The notes below the pieces were generated by a model. That model was not told the DNA's origin, did not search any database, and saw only the letters and a list, made by a program, of their open reading frames with translations. From Paracoccaceae bacterium (GTDB taxonomy: Bacteria > Pseudomonadota > Alphaproteobacteria > Rhodobacterales > Rhodobacteraceae), in assembly GCA_947449875.1 (NCBI GenBank), contig CANFSY010000004.1:1-61975 (forward strand): a DNA stretch of 61,975 nt, given 5' to 3'. Both the position numbers and the translations under genes were made by a program. Below, piece after piece: positions 9,794-19,949 of the stretch (the stretch's first letter is position 1; each line of letters opens with the position of its first letter).

Positions 9794-9854
9794 TTGGGGC
9801 GCTGCCCCGCAGGCGGTGCCTGCCCCCCGGGATATTTGGGCAAGTCTGAAAGGA
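9794..9854. repeat. dispersed hairpin + ATATTTGGGC repeat, copy 1
   Basis: A compact element downstream of hrpB. Two short stems (9796-9800 with 9804-9808, and 9810-9814 with 9818-9822) are followed by GGGATATTTGGGC at 9829-9841 and TGAAAGG. The same core recurs at about 12415, 43600 (reverse orientation) and 45456 (reverse orientation, degenerate), each time beside a GC-rich hairpin of different sequence. It may act as a terminator for the minus-strand hrpB. Confidence 0.6.
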
Positions 9855-9861
9855 GCAGGCT

Positions 9862-12321
9862 TTAAGTACCGCGCGGTTTGGCGCGTAAGGTGGGTTCGGC
9901 TTGGGTCGGGTCTTCGGGCCAAGGGTGGCGGGGATACTGGCCGCGCATGTCTTTGCGCACATCGGCGTAAGACGAGCGCCAGAAGCCCGGGATATCCATG
10001 GTCACTTGCAGCGGCTTTTGCCCCGGTGACAGCAGCGTCACCCGCAGGGGCAATCGGTTTTGGCCGACCACGGGATGCACTGTCACCCCGAACATCTCTT
10101 GCAAGCGCAGCTCAATGGCGGGGGCGTCGCCGTCGTAGTCGATGGGCACTTTGCGCCCCAAGGGGGTTTCAAAGGCGGCGGGGGCGAGCCTGTCCATATC
10201 GGCAAGTTGCTCCCACGTCAGCAGGGATTTGAGCGGTTCTGACAGGTCAAGCGATTTCAGGTCAGCTTCGGTCTTGATGCGGGTCAGGAAGGGCAAGGCC
10301 CAAGCGCCATCGGCCAGAAGGGCGGCATCGGTAACCTCTGGCCAGCCTGTGCCACGGGCCAGCGCCATGCGGGCGCGCAGGCGGCGGGCAGCGGGGGTCC
10401 ACGGCAAACCAAGCGCGCGCAAGCCGTCAAAGGCGGCGCGGGCGACGGTGTCGGGCGGGGCGTCCCACGGGCGTTCATCCAGCACCAAGGCCCCCAAGGC
10501 TTGCTGCCGCCGCGCCAAAATACGCCCCTCGCGGCGCGACCATTCGCAGACCTCGCGCCACTGCAGGCGGTCGGCGTAAAGGCTGCGCAGGTCGGCTTCG
10601 GTCAAGGCGACGGCTTGGCGGATCTTGGCCTCGCGCGGGTCGCCGTCAAGGTCGGTGGCGACAAGCAGGCGCGCGCCGGACAGGGGCGTGCCCGGTTCCA
10701 TCACAGCGCCTTTGCCGCCCGACAGAACCCAACGCGGCGCATCGCCCTTGCGGCGCAGGCCGATGCGGTCGGGATAGGCGAGTGCGGCCATTTGGCCAAG
10801 GCTGAGGGTTTGGGGGGGCGGGGTGCCCTGCCCCACATTGTCCGTCAGGGCGCGGGCCAGGCGTTTGGTTTCGGTGCGGATACGCTCGATGGTGGGATGG
10901 TTGGCGGGCCAAGGGTGGTCAGATTCGTAACCGCGCAGGTCGGTGACGGCTTTGAGGCGCAGCGCCAGATCGGGGGGGGCCCCGCGCAAAGGATCACGCT
11001 CTTCCAGAAGGGCGGCGAGGGGGGCGGAATTTGGGCCTGCGACCAGCAGCATATGGGCCAGACGGGGATGCAGCGGCAGGGCGGCCAAGCGTCGGCCATG
11101 CGGCGTGATGCGGCCTTGCTCCAGTGCGCCCAAGTCTGCCAACAGAGCGCGCGCTTCGGCCAAGGGGGCTGCGGGCGGGGGGGTGAGAAAGGGCAGATCG
11201 GCCCCGCCCCACAGGGCGAGTTCAAGGGCAAGGCCCGCAAGATCACCGGCTTCGATCTCGGCGGGGGGATGGGCGGCCAGCGCCCCCTCTTCGCCCTTGG
11301 TCCACAGCCTGTAGCAGATGCCCGCAGCCACGCGGCCCGCGCGGCCACGGCGCTGCTCGGCCTCCGCCTTGGTGACGCGTTCGGTCACAAGGCGCGACAT
11401 GCCAGAGGCGGGATCAAACCGCGCCCGCCGCGCTTTGCCGCCATCAACAACAATGCGGATATCGGGCAGGGTCAGCGAGGTTTCGGCGATGGAGGTCGCC
11501 AGAACCACGCGCCGCCCCTCGACAGGACCAAGGGCGGCACGTTGGGCGGCAAAGTCCATCGCCCCGAACAGGGGCAAAACGGTGCACCCCGAAACGCGGC
11601 CTGCGAGAAGGGCTGCGACCTTGCGGATTTCGCCTTCGCCGGGAAGAAAGGCCAACAGGCCGCCGTCGGGCACCTCGGCGAGCGCATCAAGAATTTGCGC
11701 GGCCATGAGGGTTTCAAACCGCGTGGCGGGGTCGGCGCTGCGGCTTTGCCAGCGGGTTTCGACACCAAAGGCGCGGCCTTGCGAGGTGACAAGGGGGGCA
11801 TCCCCCATCAGGCGGGCGACAGGTTCGGCATCAAGCGTGGCGGACATGACGATCACGACCAGATCGTCGCGCAGCGCGCCGCGCAGTTCCAAGGTGAGCG
11901 CAAGGCCAAGATCGGCGTGCAGGCTGCGTTCGTGAAATTCGTCGAAGATCACCGCCCCCACGCCGGGCAGGTCGGGGTCGGACTGGATCATGCGGGTCAG
12001 GATGCCTTCGGTCACGACCTCTATGCGGGTCGCGCGGCTGACCTTGGCCTCTCCTTTGATGCGGTAGCCGACGGTGGCGCCTATCGCCTCGCCCAAGGTT
12101 TGGGCCATACGCTCGGCCGCAGCACGCGCGGCAAGGCGGCGGGGTTCGAGCATGAGGATGCGGCCTTGGATCAGGCCGCTGGCCAAAAGATCAAGCGGCA
12201 CGCGGGTGGTTTTGCCTGCCCCCGGGGGGGCTTGCAGCACGACCATGCCGCGCGCTGCCACCGCTGCGCGGATTTGGGGCAGGACATCGTCAATCGGCAG
12301 GGGGGCGGGGCTTTGGGTCAT
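9862..12321 (-). CDS. hrpB: ATP-dependent helicase HrpB
   Basis: 819 residues, the normal size of HrpB, a DEAH/RHA-type helicase of unclear cellular role (RNA metabolism is likely). Motifs in order: Walker A APPGAGKTTRVPLDLL near residue 38, DEAH-box variant DEFHERSLHADL, MSATLD, SIAETSLTLPDIRIVVD (motif V region) and QRRGRAGRVAAGICYRLW (motif VI). The C-terminal HrpB-specific domain closes with FWRSSYADVRKDMRGQYPRHPWPEDP, very typical of this family. It is divergent from meaB, with a repeat element between the two starts. Confidence 0.95.
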   Translation of the reverse strand: MTQSPAPLPIDDVLPQIRAAVAARGMVVLQAPPGAGKTTRVPLDLLASGLIQGRILMLEPRRLAARAAAERMAQTLGEAIGATVGYRIKGEAKVSRATRIEVVTEGILTRMIQSDPDLPGVGAVIFDEFHERSLHADLGLALTLELRGALRDDLVVIVMSATLDAEPVARLMGDAPLVTSQGRAFGVETRWQSRSADPATRFETLMAAQILDALAEVPDGGLLAFLPGEGEIRKVAALLAGRVSGCTVLPLFGAMDFAAQRAALGPVEGRRVVLATSIAETSLTLPDIRIVVDGGKARRARFDPASGMSRLVTERVTKAEAEQRRGRAGRVAAGICYRLWTKGEEGALAAHPPAEIEAGDLAGLALELALWGGADLPFLTPPPAAPLAEARALLADLGALEQGRITPHGRRLAALPLHPRLAHMLLVAGPNSAPLAALLEERDPLRGAPPDLALRLKAVTDLRGYESDHPWPANHPTIERIRTETKRLARALTDNVGQGTPPPQTLSLGQMAALAYPDRIGLRRKGDAPRWVLSGGKGAVMEPGTPLSGARLLVATDLDGDPREAKIRQAVALTEADLRSLYADRLQWREVCEWSRREGRILARRQQALGALVLDERPWDAPPDTVARAAFDGLRALGLPWTPAARRLRARMALARGTGWPEVTDAALLADGAWALPFLTRIKTEADLKSLDLSEPLKSLLTWEQLADMDRLAPAAFETPLGRKVPIDYDGDAPAIELRLQEMFGVTVHPVVGQNRLPLRVTLLSPGQKPLQVTMDIPGFWRSSYADVRKDMRGQYPRHPWPEDPTQAEPTLRAKPRGT

Positions 12322-12381
12322 GTGCCCTTATCGCGGGGGGCGGGCGGGCACTCAACCCCCCCTGCGGTGCCTTGCTGCATC

Positions 12382-12438
12382 CCGGAGGGTTTCACACCCT
12401 CCGGACCACCCGTGGGATATTTGGGCACATATGAAAGG
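12382..12438. repeat. dispersed hairpin + ATATTTGGGC repeat, copy 2
   Basis: A perfect 8-bp stem (CCGGAGGG at 12382-12389 with CCCTCCGG at 12397-12404, 7-base loop) is followed by GTGGGATATTTGGGCACATATGAAAGG at 12412-12438. It lies between the divergent starts of hrpB and meaB, so here it is not obviously a terminator; it may sit in the meaB leader. Confidence 0.65.
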
Positions 12439-12498
12439 GAAAGCGGAGGCTGGCATCTTTTCGGACCATCGGGCAAGTTGCAGCAAAGGGAGAGCTTG

Positions 12499-13470
12499 AT
12501 GGACGTGCAAGACCTTGCAAAGGCGGTGCGGGCGGGGGATCGGCGGGCTTTGGCGCGGGCGATCACGCTGGTGGAAAGCGGGCGCGCCGATCACCGCGTG
12601 CAAGCTTTGGCCTTGATTGCCGCCCTTGGGGTGGACCGCCAAGCCTTGCGGCTAGGTCTGTCGGGCACGCCGGGGGTGGGCAAGTCGTCGTTTATCGAAA
12701 CCTTTGGCTTGATGCTGACAGCGCGGGGTCTGCGGGTGGCGGTTTTGGCGGTGGACCCGTCGTCGGCGCGCACGGGCGGGTCGATCTTGGGCGACAAGAC
12801 CCGGATGGAGCGGCTGTCGCGCGACCCTCTGGCGTTCATCCGCCCCAGCCCGAACCGCACCGAACTGGGCGGCGTGGCGCGGCGCACGCGCGAAGCGGTG
12901 GCGCTGTGCGAGGCGGCGGGGTTCGATGTGATCTTGATCGAAACGGTCGGGGTGGGCCAATCGGAAACGGTGGTGGCGCAACTGTGCGATATTTTCCTGC
13001 TGCTGCTGGCCCCCGCCGGAGGGGACGAGTTGCAAGGTGTTAAGCGCGGCATCATGGAGATGGCCGATCTGTTGCTGGTCAACAAGGCGGACGGCGCGCT
13101 TTTGGCCACGGCGAACCGGACCTTGGCCGATTACGCCGGTGCCCTGCGCCTGCTGCGGCACCGTCCGCAAGACCCTGAGGGGTTTCCAGCGGCGCTGACC
13201 GTTTCAGCCCTTGAAAACCGCGGGTTGGATGCGGCTTGGGCGGCGATCCAGTCGCTGGCCGCTTGGCGGCGGGCGCAGGGGCATTGGGCCACAACCCGAT
13301 CCGAACAAGCGCGCCATTGGTTCACCCAAGAGGTGCGGCAGGGGCTTTTGGCGGCACTAGAGCGTGAGCCTGTCTTGGGCCTGATGCGGCTTTTGGGCGA
13401 AAAGGTGGCCTTGGGCGCGCAAACCCCCGAACAGGCGGCGGCTGACCTGTTGGCGCGTTTGGGGCGGTAA
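12499..13470 (+). CDS. meaB: methylmalonyl-CoA mutase-associated GTPase MeaB
   Basis: 323 residues, G3E/SIMIBI-type GTPase that protects and reloads adenosylcobalamin on methylmalonyl-CoA mutase. Visible: Walker A LSGTPGVGKSSF near residue 55, VDPSSARTGGSILGDKTRM (Switch I region), the ETVGVGQSE signature of the family, and the base-specificity NKAD (LLVNKADG). The start at 12499 is fixed by AAAGGGAGAG at 12485-12494. The frame is open for 2 kb further upstream, but that part is antisense to hrpB and not real. The mutase partner is not in this window. Confidence 0.93.
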   Translation: MDVQDLAKAVRAGDRRALARAITLVESGRADHRVQALALIAALGVDRQALRLGLSGTPGVGKSSFIETFGLMLTARGLRVAVLAVDPSSARTGGSILGDKTRMERLSRDPLAFIRPSPNRTELGGVARRTREAVALCEAAGFDVILIETVGVGQSETVVAQLCDIFLLLLAPAGGDELQGVKRGIMEMADLLLVNKADGALLATANRTLADYAGALRLLRHRPQDPEGFPAALTVSALENRGLDAAWAAIQSLAAWRRAQGHWATTRSEQARHWFTQEVRQGLLAALEREPVLGLMRLLGEKVALGAQTPEQAAADLLARLGR

Positions 13471-13632
13471 GGGGGGCTTGCGCGCCAAAACTTTGCCCCT
13501 TGCGCAAAGCCTGTGGTTTTATCGCAGGTGAATCGCTTGACGAGGGCAGGAATTGTCCTTACACGCCAGAAATCGCATTTGGGGCTGGCTATCTTGGCTG
13601 TGCCCTGCCGTCTTGAACGAAGGAATACCACG

Positions 13633-13920
13633 ATGTCGCGCGTCTGCGAACTTTCGGGCAAGGGCCCGATGTCTGGCAACAAGATCAGCCATGCCAACAA
13701 CAAGACCCGTCGGCGTTTCTTGCCGAACCTGAACGAGATCACGCTGATGTCGGACAGCTTGGGCCGCAGCTTTCAGTTGCGCATTTCCGCTGCCGCCCTG
13801 CGCTCGGTCGATCACCGTGGCGGCTTGGATGCCTTCTTGCTGAAAGCCAAGGATGACGAACTGTCGTCGGACGCTTTGGCGATCAAGAAAGAAGTTGTTA
13901 AGGCGCAGGCTGCGGCCTGA
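13633..13920 (+). CDS. rpmB: 50S ribosomal protein L28
   Basis: 95 residues. The N-terminus [20 protein letters not shown] followed by [13 protein letters not shown] is the L28 signature, and the length fits alphaproteobacterial L28 (longer than the roughly 78 residues of E. coli). It lacks the cysteine pairs of zinc-binding C+ forms. It is monocistronic: more than 160 bp from meaB and followed 23 bp after the stop by a clear intrinsic terminator. The start at 13633 is preceded by GAACGAAGGAATACC, with AAGGAA as the ribosome-binding site. Confidence 0.96.
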   Translation: MSRVCELSGKGPMSGNKISHANNKTRRRFLPNLNEITLMSDSLGRSFQLRISAAALRSVDHRGGLDAFLLKAKDDELSSDALAIKKEVVKAQAAA

Positions 13921-13943
13921 TCCTTTGACTGTGCTTTAGAATG

Positions 13944-13972
13944 CCCCGCTGCCTGATGGTAGCGGGGTTTTT
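13944..13972 (+). terminator. intrinsic terminator of rpmB
   Basis: A 7-bp GC stem CCCCGCT (13944-13950) and AGCGGGG (13961-13967), loop of 10 bases, followed by TTTTT at 13968-13972. Classic Rho-independent form, 23 bp after the rpmB stop. Confidence 0.9.
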
Positions 13973-14008
13973 CTTGTTGTGGTCGTGCCTTTGCGGTAAG
14001 GGGGGCAC

Positions 14009-14353
14009 ATGCGTGTGATGCTGTCCCTTGTGCTGTCGCTGCTTTTGGCCTTTGCCGCGCAAGCCGAGGTGGTGGCGCGCTTTCAAATGGTGGGGGCCTA
14101 TGATCAGGTTGTCTGCGGGGCCAACGGGGCGCAGCAGATCACGCTGGACAGCGCAGGCCATGCTGTGCACCGCCATAATTGCACCCATTGCCTCGCAGCC
14201 AGCGCCATCGCAACTGAACCGGCATCGGCGGGCCCTTGGCTGGCCGCCCCGGTCAGCAAGGGGCAGCGCCTGCGGCCTGACCTTACCGCGCAAGCGGTGT
14301 TTGATCGGGGGCGTGCACCCACGGCCCGCGCACCGCCCTTTTCCCTCGTCTAA
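14009..14353 (+). CDS. small secreted protein, DUF2946-like, next to a copper chaperone
   Basis: 114 residues with a clean Sec signal peptide (MRVMLSLVLSLLLAFAAQAE, cleavage expected after AQA). The mature part has one Cys in VCGANGAQQ and a CTHCLAA motif (HNCTHCLAA) near residue 59, the kind of Cys/His pattern seen in DUF2946-type periplasmic proteins found in copper operons. It is 31 bp upstream of a PCu(A)C-type gene on the same strand, so co-transcription is likely. Periplasmic copper handling is inferred from motif and neighbour only; the family assignment is tentative. The start has GGTAAGGGGGGCAC upstream. Confidence 0.6.
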   Translation: MRVMLSLVLSLLLAFAAQAEVVARFQMVGAYDQVVCGANGAQQITLDSAGHAVHRHNCTHCLAASAIATEPASAGPWLAAPVSKGQRLRPDLTAQAVFDRGRAPTARAPPFSLV

Positions 14354-14384
14354 ATTCCCCCCCTTTTACCCTGACGAGGATTCC

Positions 14385-14858
14385 ATGAAACTCACCCTAA
14401 TTGCCGCCTGTGCGGCCTTGCTTTCCTGTCCTGCCTTGGCCCATGACGGCGTGCATATCATAGACCCCTATGCGCGGGTCATTGGCCCCTCGGGCGCAGT
14501 GTATTTTCGGATCGGCAATGACGAGGCGGTGGAGGATACGCTTTTATCTGCCTTTAGCCCTGATGCGGGGATGGTGATGCTGATGACATCCTCCGCGGGC
14601 AGCGACGGTGTGATGAAAATGGCCAGCGTGCCCGATGGATTCGGCGTGCCTGCCAATGGCGAGCGAGTCTTGGCCAGCGGCGGCAACCATGTGATGCTGA
14701 TGTCGCTGACGCGCAGCTTGAAGGCGGGCGACACGGTCGCGCTGGTTCTAACCTTTGCAAAGGCGGGTGAGGTGCAGCTGTCTTTGCCGGTGGATAACGC
14801 CCGCAAAACTCCGCCCGGGATGGGGCCAACAGCGTTTGATGCGCAATCAGGCCATTAG
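14385..14858 (+). CDS. PCu(A)C-type periplasmic copper chaperone (variant ligand set)
   Basis: 157 residues with a signal peptide ending at PALA|HDG. The mature protein has the DUF461/PCu(A)C fold pattern: INDPYAR-like IIDPYARV, GAVYFRI, DGVMKM, and GGNHVMLMSL. These proteins deliver Cu(I) to the CuA or CuB site of cytochrome oxidase. The usual ligand set is His, Met, His, Met. Here the first His position (normally VxLH) reads VMLM (Met67); Met79, His102 and Met104 remain, so it may bind through an all-Met/one-His site. The start at 14385 follows GAGGA by 5 bases. It probably forms an operon with the small Cys protein just upstream. Confidence 0.82.
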   Translation: MKLTLIAACAALLSCPALAHDGVHIIDPYARVIGPSGAVYFRIGNDEAVEDTLLSAFSPDAGMVMLMTSSAGSDGVMKMASVPDGFGVPANGERVLASGGNHVMLMSLTRSLKAGDTVALVLTFAKAGEVQLSLPVDNARKTPPGMGPTAFDAQSGH

Positions 14859-14955
14859 GCAGCCTTTGGGCCACAGAGGCTTGCGCTGGAACGGGCGGCC
14901 AGCGTAAGCCATAAGGCAGCGGCGTTGCCAATTTGTCGTTTGACCAAGGCGTAAG

Positions 14956-15507
14956 ATGACCCCTTTGCACCTGATCCCCCAAGCCTTAAGCGTGGCAGAC
15001 TGCGACAGCCTGATCGCCCTGTGCCAAACCGCCCCGATGAAAGACGCAGGCTTGGTGCGCCAGACCACGGCCCACCAGATCAGGCGGGCTGATCTGTCGT
15101 GGCTGGATGATCTGCCGCAAGCCGCATGGGTGATGGACCGGATGATGCGCCTTGTGGCCCAAGCCAACCGCGAGGCTTTTGGCTTCGATCTGAGCGAATT
15201 CGCCGAAAGCGCGCAAGTGGCGCGCTACGGGGCCGAGCGTGCGGGGCATTTTGACTGGCATTCCGACATCGGTGCCGGCGCTTTGGCCGCCAAGCGCAAG
15301 CTGACCATCGTGGTGCAATTATCCGCACCAGAAGATTACGAGAACGGCACGCTGGAAGTCTGGCCCGATAGCACCATCCGCCAAGCCCCGCGTGAACGGG
15401 GAACTGCGATCTTGTTTCCCAGCTTTGCGCTGCACCGCGTTACCCCCGTCACCCAAGGCACGCGGTGGTCACTGACGCTCTGGTCGCACGGGCCAGCCTT
15501 TCGATAA
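14956..15507 (+). CDS. 2OG-Fe(II) oxygenase (prolyl-4-hydroxylase-like fold)
   Basis: 183 residues, a single double-stranded beta-helix domain. The iron triad is visible as His102-x-Asp104 (HFDWHSDIGAG) and His160 (FPSFALHRVTPV); Arg170 (GTRWSLTLW) would bind the 2-oxoglutarate carboxylate. Spacing and the FPSFxxHRVxPVxxGxRWSL segment are like the PiuC/YbiX (PKHD-type) group, often linked to iron uptake, but no iron transport gene is adjacent. The hydroxylation substrate is unknown. It faces the small secreted protein gene that follows, with only 8 bp between the stops. Confidence 0.85.
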   Translation: MTPLHLIPQALSVADCDSLIALCQTAPMKDAGLVRQTTAHQIRRADLSWLDDLPQAAWVMDRMMRLVAQANREAFGFDLSEFAESAQVARYGAERAGHFDWHSDIGAGALAAKRKLTIVVQLSAPEDYENGTLEVWPDSTIRQAPRERGTAILFPSFALHRVTPVTQGTRWSLTLWSHGPAFR

Positions 15508-15515
15508 GCGTCGCG

Positions 15516-15827
15516 TTACCCCGCGCAGGACAGTGCCGCTTGTTGCCCAAAAGTCGTGTAGCGATCCCAAAAGGCATCATCGCGCTTGCTTTGCGACATG
15601 CGCACTTTTTCGGCCTTATTGGGATCTTTGAAAAACGACGCGACCAGATTTTGGTCGGTGTTTTGCAAGGTGATATCGGCCACTTGCTGGATGCACGAAC
15701 ACAAAGACCGATTGGCGGCATTGCGCGCAGATTTCAGGCAAGCGCCTTCGATCGGGCCGGCATGGGCCAAGCTGGCCGTGCCGACAAGGGCGATGACGGC
15801 CAATGCGGCCTTAAGAACTGTTTTCAT
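15516..15827 (-). CDS. small secreted protein with CxC motif, unknown function
   Basis: 103 residues. A signal peptide (MKTVLKAALAVIALVGTASLAHA) is followed by a mature protein of about 80 residues with four cysteines: GACLKSARNAANRSLCSCIQQ and a C-terminal SCAG. It resembles a small Rhodobacteraceae-restricted family sometimes given unreliable names; no catalytic motif is visible. The start at 15827 is chosen because the signal peptide begins there; the frame is open upstream without a signal. Probably monocistronic: it converges on the oxygenase gene and diverges from lepA. Confidence 0.65.
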   Translation of the reverse strand: MKTVLKAALAVIALVGTASLAHAGPIEGACLKSARNAANRSLCSCIQQVADITLQNTDQNLVASFFKDPNKAEKVRMSQSKRDDAFWDRYTTFGQQAALSCAG

Positions 15828-16051
15828 TTGCTGCCTCACGACAGGGGCTTTTGCCCCCCGCGGCGTTGTTGCCGCAAATCTGACGAATCGACAGATAAAC
15901 TTCTTATGTGACAGATGTTTGCGCGGAATGGCGCGCAGCGGGCCAACCTGCGAAGGGTTCAACTGTGACGCCAGATGACCTTGTTTCCCCCCTTCCCCCT
16001 ACGCGTTTCCCCCCCTTCCCCCCCTACCCGCAAACGGCTATACGCGAGCGC

Positions 16052-17822
<1,771 letters not shown>

Positions 17823-17851
<29 letters not shown>

Positions 17852-18725
17852 GGGTGGAGTTAGTTTGTAAGATTCCCATGTCATCAAGCTTCGCCATAAT
17901 GATATCCTGGTCAGGTTCTTCAAATCGTATTATTATATGCTCATGTTCTGGCCCTCTTTTTTGACGATCGACTGATATTGTTCTCATAGATTTTTCTATT
18001 TTTTGTAGGAAGTTTTCGATATTTTCTGCAGAGCAATGGGCACAAATTGTGAACTTCTCGTCCTTTGGTTGATTAAAGAGCCTAAAACGTTGTGTAGGCG
18101 CACGAGCAACGTCAGTTCTTCCTAGCGGCCTATTTCGCGCTACTGAATCCAGCGCAGATTTTAATCCTCTAATTTCATCCAGAATGATATCAGAAATCGG
18201 AGCGGATTCACTGCTAATTTCCGCAACCTTAAAAGCGCCAAAGCTCTTGAGGAATGAGTTTTCATTTTTACCAGACTTTGTCTCTGCTATCTTCAACAAT
18301 AAGTTCTCACGAAAATCATTTATTAGGTTGTATCGAAGATCTCTGGGATAATTTAAATGGAAAATTGGCGATGAGTCGAAGGAGTAATTTGTTTTATCAT
18401 CTTTCACAATAATGACCGGTTTATCGAAGGCAAGACGCATACCTAATTCCAGCATAACATTTGGATTCTTACAACTGACGTCGCAAATCACAATTTCATT
18501 CGTGTAGATGTTTTGCACAATACTTTTTTGTATGACTCCAGTTTCAAGCGAATCGCTAACCATGGTCGGAATCATTTCAGCATCCACAATTACAGAAAAG
18601 ATGATTTCCTTGACATTACTCCAATGTTGCGCATCGCACTCATCGTTAGTAGATATCGGCATAATTACCCCGCAGGTTCCCAAAGGAGTTTTTTCATCTC
18701 TGTTGGTTTTGACTGTAATGACCAT
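17823..18725 (-). CDS. nucleoside 2-deoxyribosyltransferase/TIR-like domain protein, AT-rich, probably acquired
   Basis: 300 residues. Residues 15-110 form a Rossmann-like domain with GVIMPIS, an [31 protein letters not shown]-type core (given as [24 protein letters not shown]) that resembles nucleoside 2-deoxyribosyltransferase-like/TIR-like domains; Glu93 in MLELG is in the place of their catalytic glutamate. A Ser/Glu-rich linker (150-220) leads to a C-terminal region with ICAHC near 228-231. The start at 18725 has AGGAAGAG 7 bases upstream. Base composition is about 40% GC by eye against well over 60% around it, and A/T-ending codons dominate, pointing to horizontal transfer. Such domains can be NAD- or nucleotide-degrading effectors of phage defence, but no partner gene is visible. 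Function is inference. Confidence 0.7.
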
Positions 18726-18824
18726 AGTTAAACTCTTCCTGACAATCATTGAAATTATTATCTTTAGTTTATAAAATGTCACGAAAGAGTCAAGGGTTCT
18801 CCTTGCGGTGCCCACCCCCGTCCC

Positions 18825-18852
18825 GCCCGATTTGTCCCGCGACAAATCGGGC
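18825..18852. repeat. 12-bp perfect inverted repeat
   Basis: GCCCGATTTGTC (18825-18836) and GACAAATCGGGC (18841-18852) with a 4-base loop. It lies upstream of the AT-rich gene in a non-coding, hairpin-rich stretch. There is no T-run, so it is not a standard terminator on either strand. Confidence 0.75.
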
Positions 18853-18879
18853 CGCGCCTGCCTGCCGCGGGCAGGCGCG
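18853..18879. repeat. 10-bp perfect inverted repeat
   Basis: CGCGCCTGCC (18853-18862) and GGCAGGCGCG (18870-18879), 7-base loop, abutting the previous hairpin. Together they form a two-hairpin block of about 55 bp. Confidence 0.7.
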
Positions 18880-19049
18880 TTGCCGCGCCAGCCCAGTCAG
18901 GCGCGGCCCGATTTTCTGGCGGCGGTTTGCTGCACAACGCCTCTTGGTCTTCGGCTTGCGCCTCCGCCCAAGGGGCCGGGTGTCCTTCCACAGGAAGGCC
19001 ACCTTTTCGGCCCCAAGTGGCACTTGATTTGTTTGGGGGGTGGGTGCGT
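18880..19049. other. non-coding stretch between the AT-rich gene and allE
   Basis: About 390 bp (18726-19112) separate the two genes, both on the minus strand. Beyond the listed hairpins I see no gene here: the open frames are short and lack ribosome-binding sites. The first 55 bp (18726-18780) are AT-rich like the gene and must hold its promoter; the rest has host-like GC content. Confidence 0.5.
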
Positions 19050-19100
19050 GGTGCGTTGCGATGCACGCCCAGCCCGTAGGGTGGGCGTGCATCGCGCACC
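19050..19100. repeat. REP-like hairpin with GTAGGGTGGGC core
   Basis: A 13-bp perfect stem, GCGATGCACGCCC (19058-19070) and GGGCGTGCATCGC (19083-19095), with further partial pairing outside (GGTGCG and CGCACC). The loop side contains GTAGGGTGGGC, a core common in REP-type palindromes of many proteobacteria. It ends 13 bp past the allE stop and could stabilise or end the allE transcript. Confidence 0.65.
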
Positions 19101-19112
19101 GTTACGCATCCG

Positions 19113-19949
19113 CTACCGCCCAAAGGCCCCCACGCCGCGCAGTTTTGGGTGGCGGTTGATGTCTTTGTACAGCAGGTAGCGAAACGGGCCCGGGCCTGCG
19201 GCGTAGCAGGCTTGGGGGCAAAAGGCGCGCAGCCACATGAAATCTCCGGCCTCGACCTCGACCCAATCAGAGTTCAGTTTGTAGACCGCTTTGCCTTCTA
19301 GCACGTAAAGCCCGTGCTCCATCACATGGGTTTCTTCAAACGGGATCACGCCGCCGGGTTGGAAGGTGACGATATTGACCTGCATATCATGGCGCAGATC
19401 GTCGTTTTCGACAAAGCGGGTGGTGGCCCAGCGGCCTTGGGTGTCGGGCATGGGGTTGGGGGGGATGAGCGACTCGTTCGTGACAAAGGCATCGGGGACC
19501 GCCCAGCCGGGGGCGGGTTCGTAGAGTTTGCGGATCCAGTGCAGGCGGGCGGGGGTTGGGCCTGCGGCGTGCAGCTGCCAGTCAAGGCCCGGGGGCAGAT
19601 AGGCGTAGCCGCCTGCGGTCAGGGTATGGGTTTGGCCTTGGAACGTCAGGGTCAGGGTGCCGTCGGTGACAAACAGCACGCTTTGCACCCCCGCATCGGG
19701 TTCGGGGCTGTCTGATCCGCCACCGGGAGCGATTTCCAAGATCAGTTGGGCGAAGGTTTCCGAAAAGCCGCTTAAGGGGCGGGCGATGATCCAGGCGCGG
19801 GTGTCGGCCCAGCCGGGCAGGACCGAGGTGACGATTTGCGTCATCACACCGCGAGGGATGACGGCGTAAGCCTCGGTAAAGATGGCGCGTCCGGTGTGAA
19901 GGGCGGTTTGCGGCGGCAATCCGTCTTGGGGGGCGGCGTAGCGTGTCAT
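19113..19949 (-). CDS. allE: (S)-ureidoglycine aminohydrolase
   Basis: 278 residues, a double-cupin (bicupin) enzyme that hydrolyses (S)-ureidoglycine to (S)-ureidoglycolate and ammonia in allantoin breakdown. Family features: VIPRGVMTQIVTSVLPGWADT near the N-terminus, then FVTDGTLTLTFQG (first cupin) and MQVNIVTFQPGGVIPFEETHVMEHGLYVLEGK-type second cupin (seen as FEETHVMEHG with the Mn ligands His/Glu/His) and the closing FRYLLYKDINRHPKL. It overlaps the allantoinase gene by 4 bp (ATGA), so the two are translated from one message. Confidence 0.93.
   Translation of the reverse strand: MTRYAAPQDGLPPQTALHTGRAIFTEAYAVIPRGVMTQIVTSVLPGWADTRAWIIARPLSGFSETFAQLILEIAPGGGSDSPEPDAGVQSVLFVTDGTLTLTFQGQTHTLTAGGYAYLPPGLDWQLHAAGPTPARLHWIRKLYEPAPGWAVPDAFVTNESLIPPNPMPDTQGRWATTRFVENDDLRHDMQVNIVTFQPGGVIPFEETHVMEHGLYVLEGKAVYKLNSDWVEVEAGDFMWLRAFCPQACYAAGPGPFRYLLYKDINRHPKLRGVGAFGR

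Noticed and set aside
10501-12498. Long in-frame extension upstream of meaB (about 660 codons)
   Set aside because: It is antisense to hrpB, has shadow-like composition, and MeaB begins at 12499 with its own ribosome-binding site.
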